Positions 1 to 6,000 of a stretch of DNA of 6,047 nt are shown here, piece by piece. Below the pieces are notes generated by a model. That model saw only the letters and a list, made by a program, of their open reading frames with translations, searched no databases and was not told where the DNA came from. The position numbers and the translations under genes are program-made. The DNA lies in assembly GCA_020024645.1 (NCBI GenBank), contig JAHHTN010000095.1, forward strand, positions 1 to 6,047, read 5' to 3'. Source of the DNA: Faecalimonas sp. (GTDB lineage Bacteria; Bacillota; Clostridia; Lachnospirales; Lachnospiraceae). The stretch's first letter is position 1, and each line of letters starts with the position of its first letter.

Positions 1-1045
1 CAATATCTATCTGTTTTATTAAATCTTGCAGTTCTCGATTTTCTTTTAAATATGTTATTTCTTCATCACTCTTAATGGATTGAAGAATAGCTTTTTGAAG
101 TTTTGGAGCAAATGTTTTATCTACTTCTTTTGTCTGTATGTGACGATATAGTGGAGATTTATTTACATCCCATTTTTTTGTAAGAGATTTGAGCATTGGC
201 ACAAGTATCTTCAATGACTTTATTCTACTTTTTGTTGCATCATAAAGTTGAGAATGTGCTACATATGAATTATATTCCCATAGATCAAATAACTGAGCAG
301 CTTGTTTATCAACATCTGCTATATATTCTGCATCTGGCATCCTATCTTCTTTTATAGCAATTTCCATTATAGTCATCAAACAAGCGTGAATTTCATTGGT
401 AGCAGATAATAATTTTTCTTCTATCATTTGTCCTGCCTTTTTAAGTTCTCCTGTAGCAATATGCAAATTTACTTGCAACTGCTTTCGATCCACAAAACTT
501 TCTTTTGAAAAAGTATCCAATATTTCCTGGGCTTCATCATATTCTTTTTGCTCTATTAATTTAGATATCCGAATACCTTGTGCTTGCTCTCTAATATTTA
601 CATCTGTACTCTTTGCTACAAGTTTATACAAATTTTCAATTTCCTTTTGATACTCTTGCTTTATTTTTCTACTCGAAAATACTAAAGCTCCGTCCAGTAA
701 CATTGCAACATTAATGATAAGTAAATCACAATTAGGAAATTCCTTTATTTTTTCCATTGCTAAAAAATACGCCGCTTCAAATCCCTCTTTATCAAACATT
801 TCAGACACTTTATTCAAAAAAAGAGCCACTTCCTTATCAGATAAATCAGCCTTAAAAGACATCAACGTATTTAGATCTGTTCCCAAAAGTCTAGCAAGTG
901 CAGGTAATAATACAAGATCTGGATAAGTTGCTCCTGTTTCCCATTTACTAACAGCTGGAGTAGTTACACCAAGATAGTTTGCTACCTGCTCCTGTGTAAG
1001 CCCTTTCTCCAAACGTTTTTGACGAATGATATCATTCATTTTCAT
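1..1045 (-). CDS. XRE-family helix-turn-helix regulator with long helical C-terminal region (partial, 3' end off window)
   Basis: The frame is open from an ATG at 1045 to the left edge (348 codons, no stop), so the C-terminus is missing. Residues about 5-62 form an XRE/Cro-type DNA-binding domain; residues 17-38 (TQEQVANYLGVTTPAVSKWE and the next two) are the helix-turn-helix itself. From about residue 67 onward the protein is helical and charged, without membrane segments, resembling the tetratricopeptide-like sensor regions of many Firmicutes XRE regulators. That resemblance is by overall character, not by a clear repeat count. The start is chosen because AGGTG at 1054-1058 lies 8 bases upstream; an in-frame ATG at 1039 is a poorer fit. 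It has its own promoter and does not appear to share the upstream operon. Its targets cannot be told from the sequence. The family assignment is firm; any peptide-binding role is a guess. Confidence 0.9.
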   Translation of the reverse strand, partial: MKMNDIIRQKRLEKGLTQEQVANYLGVTTPAVSKWETGATYPDLVLLPALARLLGTDLNTLMSFKADLSDKEVALFLNKVSEMFDKEGFEAAYFLAMEKIKEFPNCDLLIINVAMLLDGALVFSSRKIKQEYQKEIENLYKLVAKSTDVNIREQAQGIRISKLIEQKEYDEAQEILDTFSKESFVDRKQLQVNLHIATGELKKAGQMIEEKLLSATNEIHACLMTIMEIAIKEDRMPDAEYIADVDKQAAQLFDLWEYNSYVAHSQLYDATKSRIKSLKILVPMLKSLTKKWDVNKSPLYRHIQTKEVDKTFAPKLQKAILQSIKSDEEITYLKENRELQDLIKQIDI

Positions 1046-1074
1046 AATAGCATCACCTCATTTTTTATACTCTG

Positions 1075-1104
1075 ATTATAATCGATGCTAATAAGTTTTT
1101 TCAA
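1075..1104 (-). promoter_or_regulatory. Promoter of the XRE regulator gene
   Basis: On the minus strand a -35 TTGAAA (1099-1104) is separated by 18 bases from a perfect -10 TATAAT (1075-1080). This predicts a start near 1068 and a leader of about 23 bases. The -10 lies inside a perfect 10-bp palindrome, GATTATAATC (1074-1083), which could be a binding site for the regulator itself. That is inference: a palindrome containing TATA is also likely by chance in AT-rich DNA. Confidence 0.7.
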
Positions 1105-1162
1105 TTTACCTACCATTAAATTTCAAGCAAAAAAGTTAACTAACAATCAAGTATGGTTTAGA

Positions 1163-1672
1163 TTATATGTCTTGCATAATTAAAATCGTTCCTAAAATAT
1201 ATCCACAATCCCAATCTTTAAATTTTTCATTATCATAATGGAAACAAGGATGCTTAAATATAATGCCTGCTCCAATCCCATTATCAAAAACTTTTAAATA
1301 CTCATCATCAGAAACCAAAACTTTTATAGACTCCGGAAATTTATTACCAAACACTTCTTCGTCACTATAAATTTCCTTTTGATACTGTGGCAATGCCAGT
1401 ATTTTTCCTTCTATTAGAAAGTTAACCCCCATTTTGTATATTGAGGCGGCTGGTGTTTCTTCATCTTTTGGTATTTCATAAATAGTTTTATCAACCTCTA
1501 TTTTAGTTAAATCAATCCCTAAAGATTCAAAAAATTGCTGTTGTTTTAAAGATAGTTTTTTAATAAATTCTGTATTATTTGTTTTATCAATGGAATAATC
1601 ATTTTCTCTATATAATTGTTTTGTTCCACTAACATTGATATCTAATTGCCAAGGATTAAAATCCAAAAACAT
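1163..1672 (-). CDS. Uncharacterised soluble protein, 169 residues
   Basis: I do not recognise this family with confidence. It is a complete frame with a strong ribosome binding site, GGAGGT at 1679-1684, 6 bases from the ATG. No signal peptide or membrane segment is visible, so it is probably cytoplasmic. It is rich in acidic and aromatic residues: an N-terminal MFLDFNPWQLDINVSG, a central EIPKDEETPAASIYK and a C-terminal segment with two cysteines (C143 and C156) around FKHPCFHYDNEKFKDWDCGY. It follows, by 18 bases, the stop of a truncated membrane-protein tail (1691-1780) and was probably translated together with that lost gene. A single small soluble protein directly behind a broken gene is compatible with an immunity or accessory protein, but nothing in the sequence proves it. 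Today it may be read through from the kinase operon, since no terminator lies between. It is more AT-rich than the kinase operon. Confidence 0.8.
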   Translation of the reverse strand: MFLDFNPWQLDINVSGTKQLYRENDYSIDKTNNTEFIKKLSLKQQQFFESLGIDLTKIEVDKTIYEIPKDEETPAASIYKMGVNFLIEGKILALPQYQKEIYSDEEVFGNKFPESIKVLVSDDEYLKVFDNGIGAGIIFKHPCFHYDNEKFKDWDCGYILGTILIMQDI

Positions 1673-1690
1673 GCTAATACCTCCATAAAT

Positions 1691-1780
1691 TCAACTCTTT
1701 ATATTACTATTTTTTAATATCTTTCTCGCAATAAATGCTCCGATAAATGAAGCAATTATAATTCCAACAAGTAAAACTTC
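1691..1780 (-). pseudogene. Start-less C-terminal membrane tail of a lost gene
   Basis: Directly after the kinase stop (TAA, then TAG at 1781-1783) the same frame reads 29 codons to a TGA at 1691-1693. The product begins EVLLVGIIIASFIGAFIARK and ends ILKNSNIKS: one glycine-containing hydrophobic helix followed by a basic tail. No ATG, GTG or TTG occurs in this frame, so it cannot be an independent gene with an ordinary start. It looks like the 3' remnant of a membrane-anchored protein whose gene once preceded the 169-residue protein, with an 18-base intergenic gap holding that gene's ribosome binding site. Sharing the kinase frame is presumably chance. Alternatives are a stretch of hydrophobic codons by accident, or a kinase variant that lost a C-terminal extension through the two stops. 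The second is unlikely because the kinase already ends at a normal point. Confidence 0.5.
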
Positions 1781-1783
1781 CTA

Positions 1784-2698
1784 TTATTTCCCCATTCTAT
1801 CTTTTACAATCGGGAAACTCATCTCAACAATAAACTCGCTTTCCTCTATCTTTGCTCCAATCTCACCATTCATACGTTTTACAAGCTCCCTTACAATAGA
1901 TAATCCCAATCCAGTAGATGTTTTACTTCTGGCTGCATCTGCTTTGTAAAATCTATCAAATACATGTTCTATATCAATCTGCTCCGGATGTGTAACCTGA
2001 TTACTGATTCTTAATGCTACCCGATCCTGATCACGTTCTAACACAATATTTATCTTCTTTTCTCCATGGTCCAGCCCATTTTTTATAACATTCTGAATAA
2101 CACGACTAAGCCCCTGTCGGTTTCCATGTATATGCAGCTGTTCTTCCGTAATCCGAATATCCGGCTGAATTTCCATTCTTACCCAATCATCATAGTATGA
2201 AAAAACAGTTTCTTTCAAAATTCGGTTAATACAGCAAGGCATCAGTTCTAAATTGTAAGATTCGTTTTTTAACTTTGTAAACGTAAAAAGTTCTTCCAGC
2301 ATTTCATTCAGACTGTGAATTCTTTCGTGAATAATGTTCAGATAACGCTTCTGATCCTCCACATTTTCACATTCTTCCATAATCTGGAAATACCCATCTA
2401 GGGATGTTAGTGGTGTCCGAATATCATGAGAAAGATTTATATAGGTATCCGCAATCAGAGTTTCTTTCTCCTGATAGTGCTGCTTCTCTTTTCTCCTCAA
2501 TTCCAGAAATTCATTCAACCTGTCTGAAAGCGTTCCGATTCCTCCTATATCAAATTCACGATGAATTAACATGTTACTATCATGTTTCATCAAAAACGTC
2601 AATTGGCGGCAGATGTCTCTCACCTGCCGCTGGTATTTCCATATAATAATAAATTGCAAGATAATAATTCCTACCAATATGCCAATTACGCTATACAT
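1784..2698 (-). CDS. Membrane sensor histidine kinase of an antibiotic/lantibiotic-responsive two-component system
   Basis: This 304-residue kinase probably phosphorylates the response regulator at 4546-5229. A single membrane helix lies at residues about 4-20, with almost nothing outside the membrane. A HAMP-like or linker helix (about 25-85) follows, then the H-box LSHDIRTPLTSL with phospho-acceptor H91. The ATPase domain shows the N-box around NVIKNGLDHG (203-212), an F-box DRFYKAD (248-254) and a G2 box STGLGLSIV (261-269). The usual DxGxG (G1) motif is replaced by ISNQVTHPE around 231-239, a variation I associate with this Firmicutes clade. The lack of an extracellular domain suggests that it senses through the membrane or through the transporter. 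The ATG lies 3 bases after the permease stop; AGAGGG (2710-2715) is 11 bases away, so translation may be coupled to the permease. The order regulator-ATPase-permease-kinase puts the kinase last. Confidence 0.92.
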   Translation of the reverse strand: MYSVIGILVGIIILQFIIIWKYQRQVRDICRQLTFLMKHDSNMLIHREFDIGGIGTLSDRLNEFLELRRKEKQHYQEKETLIADTYINLSHDIRTPLTSLDGYFQIMEECENVEDQKRYLNIIHERIHSLNEMLEELFTFTKLKNESYNLELMPCCINRILKETVFSYYDDWVRMEIQPDIRITEEQLHIHGNRQGLSRVIQNVIKNGLDHGEKKINIVLERDQDRVALRISNQVTHPEQIDIEHVFDRFYKADAARSKTSTGLGLSIVRELVKRMNGEIGAKIEESEFIVEMSFPIVKDRMGK

Positions 2699-2701
2699 CC
2701 G

Positions 2702-3547
2702 TTAAATATCCCTCTTTTGAAAAACAACACTACTTACTGATATCATCATGACGATGAACACTATTGCCACGCCAAATGCCGCCAAGCACTCATTCCCTCT
2801 CGGATTCATAGGAAGCAGTGATAATTTTCCAGTTATCGTATACTTATAAATCTGGAAATTCTGAATTCCTATTTTCTGAATAGCACTATTTACTAGTCCA
2901 TACACAATACTCAATATATTCATGGTAAGACAAATAGCAATGACCATGCTGATTACATTATTTTTCAAAATAATCGCAATCGCCATACAAATCAGCATAA
3001 GTGCATAATGAAGAGCTAACTCAGTCAGAAAATAAGATAAAACAGCTTTTGAATTGCCCCATTCCAACTCCCCGAAAACAATATAGTTCGCCACTGCCTG
3101 AAATAAAAATGCCCCTACCATTGTCAGCATCGTAAAGACAGCTAATGCAATTGATCTGGAAAAAATCAACGCTCCCCTTTTTTGAACCTGACCGGCAATA
3201 TTTTTAATATAGCCGCTACCAATATCCGCTGTCGAAAACATAACAGCAAAAATCACCAGAAACAATGCATAAAATTTCCCTTGAGAATTTGCAAAGAAAA
3301 TGTCAAACACCGTAACCTTTTCTCCCGGTTCTGTAGGCAGCGTCACCATCATTCCCACATTAATATTCTCCTCAGTTGGTTCAGTAATCTTCTCCTGCTG
3401 CATGGCATCCTCTTTGCTTAATGAATCATAATCTGTTTTACACAAAAATGTTGTAAGCAACAGTGCCGCAGCCAACACAATCCAGACTATATACATACTT
3501 TTGGTTCGAAACATCCGGTATAAATCCATTTTTATCATATTAAGCAT
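2702..3547 (-). CDS. ABC-2 type permease, six membrane segments (BcrB/lantibiotic-export type)
   Basis: This is the membrane subunit paired with the ATPase encoded just upstream. Counted from the ATG at 3547 it has 281 residues. An amphipathic basic start (MIKMDLYRMFRTKS) leads into helix 1 (about 19-36). An extracytoplasmic acidic loop of about 55 residues (SKEDAMQQEKITEPTEEN) follows, then helices near 93-109, 130-156, 171-195, 197-221 and 255-277, and the end FQKRDI. This is the usual architecture of single permeases that work with BcrA-like ATPases. An in-frame GTG at 3556 would add three residues, but it sits inside the ribosome binding site, so the ATG at 3547 is preferred. With this start the gene overlaps the ATPase stop by 8 bases, which implies translational coupling. 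Only one permease gene is present, unlike LanFEG immunity systems with two. The substrate is inferred, not visible. Confidence 0.88.
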   Translation of the reverse strand: MLNMIKMDLYRMFRTKSMYIVWIVLAAALLLTTFLCKTDYDSLSKEDAMQQEKITEPTEENINVGMMVTLPTEPGEKVTVFDIFFANSQGKFYALFLVIFAVMFSTADIGSGYIKNIAGQVQKRGALIFSRSIALAVFTMLTMVGAFLFQAVANYIVFGELEWGNSKAVLSYFLTELALHYALMLICMAIAIILKNNVISMVIAICLTMNILSIVYGLVNSAIQKIGIQNFQIYKYTITGKLSLLPMNPRGNECLAAFGVAIVFIVMMISVSSVVFQKRDI

Positions 3548-4457
3548 GGTTTGCACCCCCTGTCAGATTCAGAAAATAAGTTTCCAGTTCTTCACTGGTT
3601 ATGGAAATCCCTTTTACTGGAATTCCTGCCTTTGCAAGTTCCATATTCAACGATGCACTCTCATTCAGACGTTCAAAAATATGAATATGTTCTTTATCTG
3701 TTACCTGATAGTTCGTAAATCCCATGGCATCCAGCACAGGAATCGCCTGTTTCGGATAATCCAGGGTCAATTCCATCCGTTCACTACATCTTCTCATTAA
3801 TTCTTCTCTTGTAATTTCCTGTAATAGACTTCCATTATGAATAATTCCATAATCGGTAGCAATCTTCGATAATTCCTCCAGAATATGACTGGAAATGCAA
3901 ATAGTCATATTCCTCTCTTTCTGAAGTCTCTGAATCGTATCACGAATCTCTGCAATACCCTGTGGATCCAATCCATTGATTGGTTCATCAAGGACTAATA
4001 AATCTGGTTCTCCAACCAAAGCAAGACCAATTCCCAAACGCTGTTTCATCCCAAGTGAAAAATGTTTTGTTTTTTTCTTTCCCACATCCTCCAGACCTAC
4101 TATTCTCAATATTTCTTCAATATAACCTGTTTTCTTTATTCCAACCAGCTTGCATTTGATATTCAGATTTTCATATGCGGTCATATTTCCATAAAGTCCC
4201 GGTGCTTCAATCAAACATCCCACCCGGGATCGAACTTTTTGCAAATCCTTTCCCTTGTATCCGAACATCTCGATTTCTCCACAAGTTGGCTTGGAAAGTC
4301 CGCTGATCATCTTCAGACAAGTCGTCTTCCCGGCTCCATTCCGTCCAATAAACCCGTAAATAGCACCCTTTTTAATATGCATATTGACACTGTCTATAAC
4401 TTTATGGTGTCCATACTGCTTAGTCAAATTTCTTGTTTCCAATAACATTTCACTCAA
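3540..4457 (-). CDS. ABC transporter ATPase, bacitracin/lantibiotic resistance (BcrA-like) type
   Basis: This 305-residue subunit energises the permease encoded next to it. All ATPase motifs are present in order: Walker A GRNGAGKT (38-45), the signature FSLGMKQR (133-140), Walker B LLVLDEP (153-159, catalytic E158), a D-loop GLDP (163-166) and the switch histidine H191 in SSHILEEL. At the Q-loop position the glutamine is replaced by glutamate (E84 in CLIEAPGLYG). This is the E-loop variant known from lantibiotic immunity ATPases (LanF, e.g. NukF) and also seen in BcrA-like proteins. Residues about 215-305 form the extra C-terminal region typical of this family. I prefer the TTG start at 4457, because AGGAG (4468-4472) is 10 bases away, against 19 bases for the ATG at 4448. 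It lies 88 bases behind the regulator gene and has its own predicted promoter in that gap. The substrate is inferred from family and neighbours. Confidence 0.93.
   Translation of the reverse strand: MSEMLLETRNLTKQYGHHKVIDSVNMHIKKGAIYGFIGRNGAGKTTCLKMISGLSKPTCGEIEMFGYKGKDLQKVRSRVGCLIEAPGLYGNMTAYENLNIKCKLVGIKKTGYIEEILRIVGLEDVGKKKTKHFSLGMKQRLGIGLALVGEPDLLVLDEPINGLDPQGIAEIRDTIQRLQKERNMTICISSHILEELSKIATDYGIIHNGSLLQEITREELMRRCSERMELTLDYPKQAIPVLDAMGFTNYQVTDKEHIHIFERLNESASLNMELAKAGIPVKGISITSEELETYFLNLTGGANHA
3556..3560 (-). promoter_or_regulatory. Ribosome binding site that decides the permease start
   Basis: GGGGG, within ACAGGGGGTG on the minus strand, lies 8 bases before the ATG at 3547. The longer reading with a GTG at 3554-3556 would start inside this site, so it is rejected as the start. 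Confidence 0.65.
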
Positions 4458-4467
4458 GTTTTTTCAT

Positions 4468-4472
4468 CTCCT
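4468..4472 (-). promoter_or_regulatory. Ribosome binding site supporting a TTG start of the ATPase gene
   Basis: AGGAG (in AAAAAGGAGATG) lies 10 bases upstream of the TTG at 4457 and 19 bases from the first in-frame ATG (4448). Spacing therefore favours the TTG, although it is slightly long. The ATG inside the site itself would encode only five residues before a stop and is ignored. Confidence 0.6.
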
Positions 4473-4489
4473 TTTTCTTATCTGCATTT

Positions 4490-4532
4490 ATCATAAAAGA
4501 ATAATCCTAATCAAACGCAAATAAATCGTAAA
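4490..4532 (-). promoter_or_regulatory. Predicted activator-dependent promoter and response-regulator operator ahead of the ATPase gene
   Basis: In the gap between regulator and ATPase genes the minus strand has a -10-like TATGAT (4490-4495), which gives a start near 4483. No good -35 is found at 16-19 bases. Instead two similar units lie over that place: TTTACGATT (4524-4532) and TTTGCGTTT (4513-4521), matching at 7 of 9 bases with starts 11 bp apart. Tandem sites one helical turn apart over a weak -35 are the usual arrangement for OmpR/PhoB-type activators. The regulator encoded immediately upstream is the natural candidate. The assignment is inference from layout. Confidence 0.45.
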
Positions 4533-4545
4533 AAAAGAGTAAAGA

Positions 4546-5229
4546 TTATGCATGGAGACGATAACCGATCCCCCATATTGTTTCAATATATTCATCAGAT
4601 GTAACTTGTTTAATTTTTTTGCGAATATTGCTGATATGTACATCCAACGTCTTAGTCTCACCCATATAAGGCTCGTCCCAAGCATATTCAAAAATATCCT
4701 CTTTACTGAAAACCTGTTTCGGATTTCTGAGCAGTAATTCTAAAATTGCAAACTCCTGTTTTGTGATCTTAGGAAGTATCTTTCCACCAATGCTGACTTG
4801 AAAAGTAGCTTTGTTCAATACCATCTCTCTGAACAAAAGGTTAGGTTCTTTTATTTCCTTTTCTTCTGTATGACGAAGCTGTACCTGAATTCTTGCCAGT
4901 ACCTCCCTGATTTCAAATGGTTTCGTTATATAATCATCAGCCCCACTAGTTAAAACCTGTACCTTTTCATCCAAGCTATCTTTCGCAGTCAAAACAATAA
5001 CGGGAAGATTTCCCTCTTTCCGTATTTCCTCCAGAACCGTTTCTCCTGTAATTCCCGGCAACATCAAATCCAGCAACACCAGTGCATAACTATGCTCCTG
5101 CATATTCAAAAGCAGCTTTGCCTCTGTTCCGGAAAACGCCTGTTCACAGGAATAGCCTTCTTTTGATAAGGCCTCCTGAAGCAGATTATTGATATTTGTA
5201 TCATCTTCTACAATCAGTATTTTCTGCAT
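4546..5229 (-). CDS. OmpR/PhoB-family response regulator
   Basis: This 227-residue transcription factor is the partner of the kinase at 1784-2698. The receiver domain (about 1-120) has the acidic pocket E8, D9 and D10 (KILIVEDD), the phospho-accepting D54 in VLLDLMLPG, the switch T81 (VLTAKD) and K103 in ITKPF. After a short linker (TEEKEIKEPN) comes a winged-helix DNA-binding domain (about 130-227) with recognition helix around TKTLDVHISNIRKKI (192-206) and the typical end IWGIGYRLHA. All residues needed for phosphorylation are present. AGGAG (5239-5243) lies 9 bases before the ATG. It is the first gene of the module, with its own promoter at 5277-5305. It probably controls the ATPase-permease-kinase genes through the direct repeat at 4513-4532. 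Its length is normal for the family. Confidence 0.94.
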   Translation of the reverse strand: MQKILIVEDDTNINNLLQEALSKEGYSCEQAFSGTEAKLLLNMQEHSYALVLLDLMLPGITGETVLEEIRKEGNLPVIVLTAKDSLDEKVQVLTSGADDYITKPFEIREVLARIQVQLRHTEEKEIKEPNLLFREMVLNKATFQVSIGGKILPKITKQEFAILELLLRNPKQVFSKEDIFEYAWDEPYMGETKTLDVHISNIRKKIKQVTSDEYIETIWGIGYRLHA

Positions 5230-5276
5230 GATTGTTCACTCCTCTATTTTACACTGTGAAAACACTATATTCTTGC

Positions 5277-5305
5277 ATTATACACCTTTCTCATTCTCTC
5301 TGCAA
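5277..5305 (-). promoter_or_regulatory. Promoter of the response-regulator gene (start of the module)
   Basis: On the minus strand TTGCAG (5300-5305) and a perfect TATAAT (5277-5282) are separated by exactly 17 bases, a convincing sigma-A-type promoter. The predicted start near 5270 leaves a leader of about 40 bases ahead of the regulator ATG. That leader contains the repeated pentamer ACACT (+ strand, 5251-5255 and 5262-5266), but no clear operator can be defined. Confidence 0.75.
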
Positions 5306-5624
5306 TCAACTCTGCCTCACATTGCTACGTACTTTGGCACCAACATTGTTGTCTGAAATATCAGTATTTATAAGTTTTTCGCACGGATATAGGAGCAGTA
5401 TTGGATATTTATTTTTGTCCCTTAGAGGCTAATCTGGTTTGCCCCGAAACATTAAAATTATTCAAATCCCTCGGCGGATAACTTGAATTGATTATTTTCT
5501 TTGAATTTTAATAATTTTATTATCCTCGTTGTTTAGAATATGCTCTCGTATTTGTGCCAGTTTAAATTTTTAGAGGCAAAATAGAGCCAGACAAAGCTGT
5601 CATTTTCTCTTTATCTGTCCTATA

Positions 5625-5656
5625 TACATGGTGCTAGCACCATGTAATTATTACAT
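5625..5656. repeat. Perfect 22-bp palindrome overlapping a 15-bp palindrome (operator-like)
   Basis: The half-site TACATGGTGCT (5625-5635) is followed without spacer by its exact reverse complement (5636-5646). The last five bases are shared with a second palindrome, ATGTAAT-T-ATTACAT (5642-5656). The pentamer TACAT/ATGTA therefore occurs three times in alternating orientation. A perfect, spacer-less 11-bp dyad suits a dimeric repressor of the TetR, MarR or GntR kind better than a terminator, as no T-run follows on either strand. On the minus strand TTACAT and TATATA flank the dyad like weak -35 and -10 elements 15 bases apart. No gene follows closely, so this may be an orphan operator. Confidence 0.6.
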
Positions 5657-5742
5657 CAACAAGGAAGTATATCTGCACTCCCTCTGCTCCTTTAAAATCG
5701 CCTTTTTAACATACCTACAACCCTCGTTTATTTTTGCCCAAT

Positions 5743-6000
5743 CTATTTGGCAGTATATTCACTCGCCAACATCAGTTGGTTTCGACAATTGTAAATTTCA
5801 AATTTATATGTTCCATTATCGGAAACATATCTTATATCAGAAATGTGCTCTCTCACCTGTCATCCAGTTTAACAGTAGATGGAGAATAAAATATATCAAT
5901 TTATTCTCCAGATATAAACTCCTCCTGCAGATAAAGTACAAAGATTATTATAACTTTCATCCGAAGCTGTTCCATGTGTTCCGTCTGAAGATAAAAGGGG
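5743..6000 (-). pseudogene. Possible degraded coding remnant
   Basis: One minus-strand frame reads protein-like on both sides of a short interruption. The first part (6000-5896) contains SSDGTHGTASDESYNNLCTL and then SAGGVYIWRIN before a TGA. The second part (5859-5743) contains REHISDIRYVSDNGTYKFEI and then YNCRNQLMLASEYTAK before a TAG. All interior stops (5896-5898, 5869-5871, 5860-5862) fall within 40 bases, where the 11-bp inverted repeat also lies. The first part follows the hairpin at 5993-6035 and has no start codon. I recognise no family. Chance is a real alternative, because the plus strand is also open here. Confidence 0.2.
5880..5910. repeat. Perfect 11-bp inverted repeat with 9-base loop
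   Basis: TGGAGAATAAA (5880-5890) is exactly mirrored by TTTATTCTCCA (5900-5910) around the spacer ATATATCAA. No T-run follows on either strand, so it is not a classic terminator. It could be a protein-binding site or the core of a small hairpin element. It lies exactly where the broken minus-strand frame collects its stops. Confidence 0.6.

Larger units (their letters stand above)
5306..5992. other. Gene-free region with inverted repeats and reading-frame debris
   Basis: No frame here has a start, ribosome binding site and protein-like content together. It holds a pair of overlapping palindromes (5625-5656), a perfect 11-bp inverted repeat (5880-5910) and two copies of TTAGAGGC (5422-5429 and 5570-5577). 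On the minus strand it also has broken protein-like frames: 5743-6000, with three stops in its middle, and 5306-5452, which begins MFRGKPD and is cut by an amber codon at 5429-5431. A 130-codon plus-strand frame (5628-6020) begins inside the palindrome and ends inside the terminator hairpin, and has no ribosome binding site; I regard it as accidental. The region looks like the worn remains of older genes or a small element. Confidence 0.55.

Noticed and set aside
396..926. Two plus-strand frames (396-650 and 714-926)
   Set aside because: They lie opposite the helix-turn-helix regulator, which is continuous on the minus strand with clear domain content and a ribosome binding site.
1105..1162. 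AGTTAACT followed by a T-run (minus strand) as a terminator after the 169-residue gene
   Set aside because: The dyad is only 8 bp with no room for a loop and is AT-rich, so it could not form a stable terminator hairpin.
4062..4445. 127-codon plus-strand frame
   Set aside because: It is the reverse shadow of the ABC ATPase, which carries every nucleotide-binding motif.
5232..5432. 66-codon plus-strand frame over the regulator promoter
   Set aside because: It covers a strong minus-strand promoter and leader, has no ribosome binding site and no recognisable content.
5562..5603. 13-residue minus-strand frame (MTALSGSILPLKI) downstream of the palindrome as a leader peptide
   Set aside because: The ribosome binding site is weak (AAAGAG), no attenuator structure follows, and such short frames are expected by chance.
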